Shown here piece after piece: positions 47,825 to 50,461 of a stretch of 50,461 nucleotides of DNA (position 1 is the first letter of the stretch; every line of letters begins with the position of its first letter). The DNA is taken from positions 1-50,461 of the forward strand of contig JAFZPY010000052.1 of the NCBI GenBank assembly GCA_017552475.1. The letters are read 5' to 3'. This stretch comes from Bacteroidales bacterium (GTDB lineage Bacteria > Bacteroidota > Bacteroidia > Bacteroidales > UBA932). Position numbers and translations under genes: made by a program. The notes under the pieces were generated by a model, which saw only the letters and a program-made list of their open reading frames with translations, searched no databases and had not been told where the DNA came from.

Positions 47825-50461
47825 TTAGAAGGTGAGGTTCACACCGAAGGACATACCTGACATGGCTGGAACGCCGCAATAGTCGAAGCCTACGGAAGAA
47901 GAACCACCGACACCGGAACCGGCGGCGGCCACCTCGGGATCGCCTTCATAATTGGTGAAGAGAAGCAGGTTGTTGGCGGCTACGGTTACCGATGCGCGCT
48001 TGAGGAAGCCGACCTTTTCAAGTGCTTTCTTGGGCACGTCGTAGGTCACGGACAGGGTGCGCAGACGGAGCATGTTCACTGAAGTGATGTAGTTCGCCGT
48101 CTCGTAGTTGTAGTAATTGGTGTAGTAGTCCTGGATGATGTTCACGCCCAGTTTCTGTACGCCGTTGAAGGTGTATACCTTATCCGGCTCCCAGGTGTTG
48201 CTTACGGGATTACCGTTGGAATCAACGCCTTCTACTGTGAGGGGCTGGTTGCGGAAGTCGCCGGAGAATTTGCTTACACCGCTCGCAGTCATGGCGTACT
48301 TGGTGCCGTTGAACACGTCACCACCGACGCGGAATTCCCACAGCATGTTGAATGTGAGGCCCTTCCAACTAAGTGTGTTGTTGAAACCGCCCTGGAATTT
48401 TGCCTCGCGGTTACCTACTTCTACGTAGTCGCCTGTATGGGTGGGGAAGCCGTTCTTGTCCAGAACCACATTACCCTCATTGTCGCGAATCCACTTGTAA
48501 CCGGCTATGCCCATGAAGCATCCGTCCTTTATGGTACCGGCCTTGGCAGTACCGTACTGTACATCCGTTACGTACATTGCGGTGAGTCCGGCAGGGAAGT
48601 TGGTCATCTTGCCGCGGTTGCCGGAAACATTGAGTGATGCGTCCCAGGTGAGGTCCTTTGTCATGACAGGTGTGCCGCTGATGGTGAGTTCCATACCCTT
48701 GTTGAGCACATTGCCGGCATTGATGGCGCAGAAGATGTATCCTGTAGCCTGTGAGGTTCGGGGGCTAAGGATCTGGTCGAAGGAGTCGTTGGTATAGTAG
48801 GCATAGTCCAGGTGCAGGCGGTTCTTCAGGAAACTCAGCTCAAGTCCGATTTCAGTGGAACGGGTGCGCTCGGGACGGAGGATCGGGTTGCCTTTGCTCC
48901 AATAGTTGCCGGCTGAATAGACACCGAAGTATTCTCCTGCTGGCCAGAGCTGGGTGCTGGTTACATAGGGGCTTGTGTCTTTACCGACCTCGGCCCAGGA
49001 AGCGCGAATCTTACCGAATGAGAGTATGTTTTCGTCAATGATTCCTGCATCGATCAGCGGCTGGGTGAATACGACGGCGCCGCTTACGGAAGGATAGAAA
49101 TAACTGCGATTCTTGACGGGAAGGGTGGATGTCCAGTCGTTTCGTCCGGTGACTGTGAGGAAGACCGTGTTTTTCCAGTCGGCTCGGAATTCACCGAACA
49201 CACCGATGAGGCGCTTCTGTGTGACAGCGTGACTGAACTGCTTGTTGGTGCTGATAGTGTTGGCATAAGACATGAACGGCGTGGCAAACATGTAAGCCAT
49301 CTTGTAGTCCGAAATTGTTTTGGTATCGTCGGTAGAAGTACCGAGCATGAGGTTGAGGTTGAAATCACCGAACTGTTTGTTCATGTTGGAAATGAAGTTG
49401 GTGGAGAGGTAGGTGAAGTTTAAAGTATTGTCACTTATCATACCCTTCTGCCATACCTTCTTCATAACACCGCCGGGGTTGAACCGGTTGGAGTTGACTG
49501 TGGTGTACTGGTCGATACCCACGCGGGCCTGGATCCACCACCAGGGGGTGATGTCAGCTTTTATGCTGAAATTGCCGGTGAAACGGTCCGTGTTGTCGTA
49601 CATCTTGTTGTTGTTGACGATCCAATAAGGGTTGTCCTGCTCGTCTTCCGGGTCAAGCCTGGTACCGAACAAGCGATAACGGGTGCCGTCGTCATTGAGG
49701 TACTTGCGCATATCGTCAGAAGGAGACCAGTTGTACACGGCATAAAGTGCTCCTGTACCTGATGAACCGTAAAGTGCGGCACCGGTAAGGGTGCGGTCTG
49801 TATGTGCCCTTGAGTATGCGGCGCTGGCTCCGAAGGTGAAGATACTGTACTTCTGTTCGCCGTTGAAACGGAATGCGTACTTCTGATAGCCGGTCTCGGG
49901 AACGATACCGGCCTGGTCATAGTAGGAACCGGACAGGTAGAAGTTGCTGTTCTTGGTACCACCGGCTATGCTCACAGTTCCGTCAAAGGTGCTGGAGTTG
50001 TTGAAGAAGTTGCTGATGTTGTCGTACCATGGTCCGTTGTAGGCGTCGCCCCATGAATTGTAGGAGAAGTCGTTGAACTCGGTGCCTGTGTAGTTTTTGT
50101 CGGCATCATAGGTATCCTGCATGTAACCGCGGCGGAACTGGTTCTGCACGGCTGGCAGGGAGGCTTTCTCCACCCAGTTATTGATATACTTTGCGCTTAC
50201 GTTCACTTCCACCGTACCCTCTTTACCTTTTTTCGTGGTGATGAGGATCACACCGTTGGCGGCGCGGGATCCGTACAGGGCTGAAGCGGCGGGGCCTTTC
50301 AGGACGGTCATGCTCTCAATGTCTTCAGGGTTGATATCCATCACTCGGTTTGCGGTGGTGGTGGCTGATTTCATGGAACCGTCGAAAGCTGAATTTCCTA
50401 CGACCTGTGAGGAGTTATCGTAAATAATGCCATCCACGATGAACAGCGGCTGATTGTCGCG
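47825..50461 (-). CDS. SusC-like TonB-dependent outer-membrane transporter 3 (N-terminus outside window)
   Basis: The reading frame runs off the right edge (complement reads RDNQPLFIVDGIIYD), so the gene is partial; a GTG at 50437 is an internal valine, not a start. The visible 878 or so residues begin in the plug: PLFIVDGIIYDNSS, then INPEDIESMTVLKGPAASALYGSRAANGVILITTKKGK, followed by the barrel and a terminal SFGVNLTF. The signal peptide, CarboxypepD-like domain and SusC signature lie outside. Its partner SusD 3 follows 31 nt later. GPAASALYGSRAANG differs in detail from SusC 1 and 2, again pointing to a separate ligand. Confidence 0.95.
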   Translation of the reverse strand, partial: RDNQPLFIVDGIIYDNSSQVVGNSAFDGSMKSATTTANRVMDINPEDIESMTVLKGPAASALYGSRAANGVILITTKKGKEGTVEVNVSAKYINNWVEKASLPAVQNQFRRGYMQDTYDADKNYTGTEFNDFSYNSWGDAYNGPWYDNISNFFNNSSTFDGTVSIAGGTKNSNFYLSGSYYDQAGIVPETGYQKYAFRFNGEQKYSIFTFGASAAYSRAHTDRTLTGAALYGSSGTGALYAVYNWSPSDDMRKYLNDDGTRYRLFGTRLDPEDEQDNPYWIVNNNKMYDNTDRFTGNFSIKADITPWWWIQARVGIDQYTTVNSNRFNPGGVMKKVWQKGMISDNTLNFTYLSTNFISNMNKQFGDFNLNLMLGTSTDDTKTISDYKMAYMFATPFMSYANTISTNKQFSHAVTQKRLIGVFGEFRADWKNTVFLTVTGRNDWTSTLPVKNRSYFYPSVSGAVVFTQPLIDAGIIDENILSFGKIRASWAEVGKDTSPYVTSTQLWPAGEYFGVYSAGNYWSKGNPILRPERTRSTEIGLELSFLKNRLHLDYAYYTNDSFDQILSPRTSQATGYIFCAINAGNVLNKGMELTISGTPVMTKDLTWDASLNVSGNRGKMTNFPAGLTAMYVTDVQYGTAKAGTIKDGCFMGIAGYKWIRDNEGNVVLDKNGFPTHTGDYVEVGNREAKFQGGFNNTLSWKGLTFNMLWEFRVGGDVFNGTKYAMTASGVSKFSGDFRNQPLTVEGVDSNGNPVSNTWEPDKVYTFNGVQKLGVNIIQDYYTNYYNYETANYITSVNMLRLRTLSVTYDVPKKALEKVGFLKRASVTVAANNLLLFTNYEGDPEVAAAGSGVGGSSSVGFDYCGVPAMSGMSFGVNLTF

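Noticed and set aside
1..50461. tRNA, rRNA, CRISPR, insertion sequence or phage genes
   Set aside because: No cloverleaf, repeat-spacer array, transposase or phage structural motif was seen in any frame.

Overview
The window looks like the chromosome of a gut-type Bacteroidales, plausibly Muribaculaceae-like. Evidence: three SusC/SusD outer-membrane pairs, a Bacteroidetes-style TonB, an S46 dipeptidyl peptidase, a tricorn-like S41 protease, a DUF4923-type protein, an EF-G2-type elongation factor paralog, and many promoters of the Bacteroidetes form (TTG/TTTG, about 20 nt, TAnnTTTG) in place of strong Shine-Dalgarno signals. The species cannot be named from sequence reading alone. I see no rRNA, tRNA, CRISPR array, insertion sequence or prophage, and no gap between genes longer than about 300 nt.

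Layout. 1-1120: the tail of a regulator-like protein and a tonB gene. 1137-6446: a secreted EEP-fold hydrolase, divergent from a run of a ThiL-like protein that has lost most catalytic aspartates, a DUF4923-like protein, thyA, folA and a sodium:solute symporter. 6474-12965: mutS, a glycosyltransferase and a YfhO-like membrane protein joined by 4-nt overlaps and closed by a terminator. 13037-14068: an orphan AAA ATPase whose stop codon interlocks with the convergent FAD/Fe-S oxidoreductase. 14065-19525 (minus): the oxidoreductase, the EF-G2-type factor with degenerate GTPase motifs, and a tiny AraC-half-domain protein; the promoters of the last two share sequence. 19705-28074 (plus): XRE/coiled-coil regulator, rnhB, DPP7-like peptidase, Mrp, transglutaminase-like lipoprotein and a GH29 fucosidase, tightly packed. 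28101-33928: the rsmA/tricorn operon divergent from aspS. 34096-50461: two tandem susC/susD pairs (plus), a PAS-LuxR regulator (minus), and a third susD/susC pair (minus, running off the right edge).

How they fit together. The housekeeping genes cover DNA repair (mutS, rnhB), dTMP and folate metabolism (thyA, folA), translation (aspS, rsmA, EF-G2) and Fe-S cluster handling (mrp). The accessory genes cover nutrient capture: TonB energises SusC channels; DPP7-like, tricorn-like and transglutaminase-like proteins process peptides; the fucosidase trims fucosylated glycans. The three SusCD pairs have no glycoside hydrolase beside them within the window. The points most worth pursuing are the ThiL-like probable pseudoenzyme, the shared promoter pattern of the EF-G2-type gene and the half-AraC gene just upstream of it, and the CAZyme-free triple SusCD cluster with a PAS-LuxR regulator.
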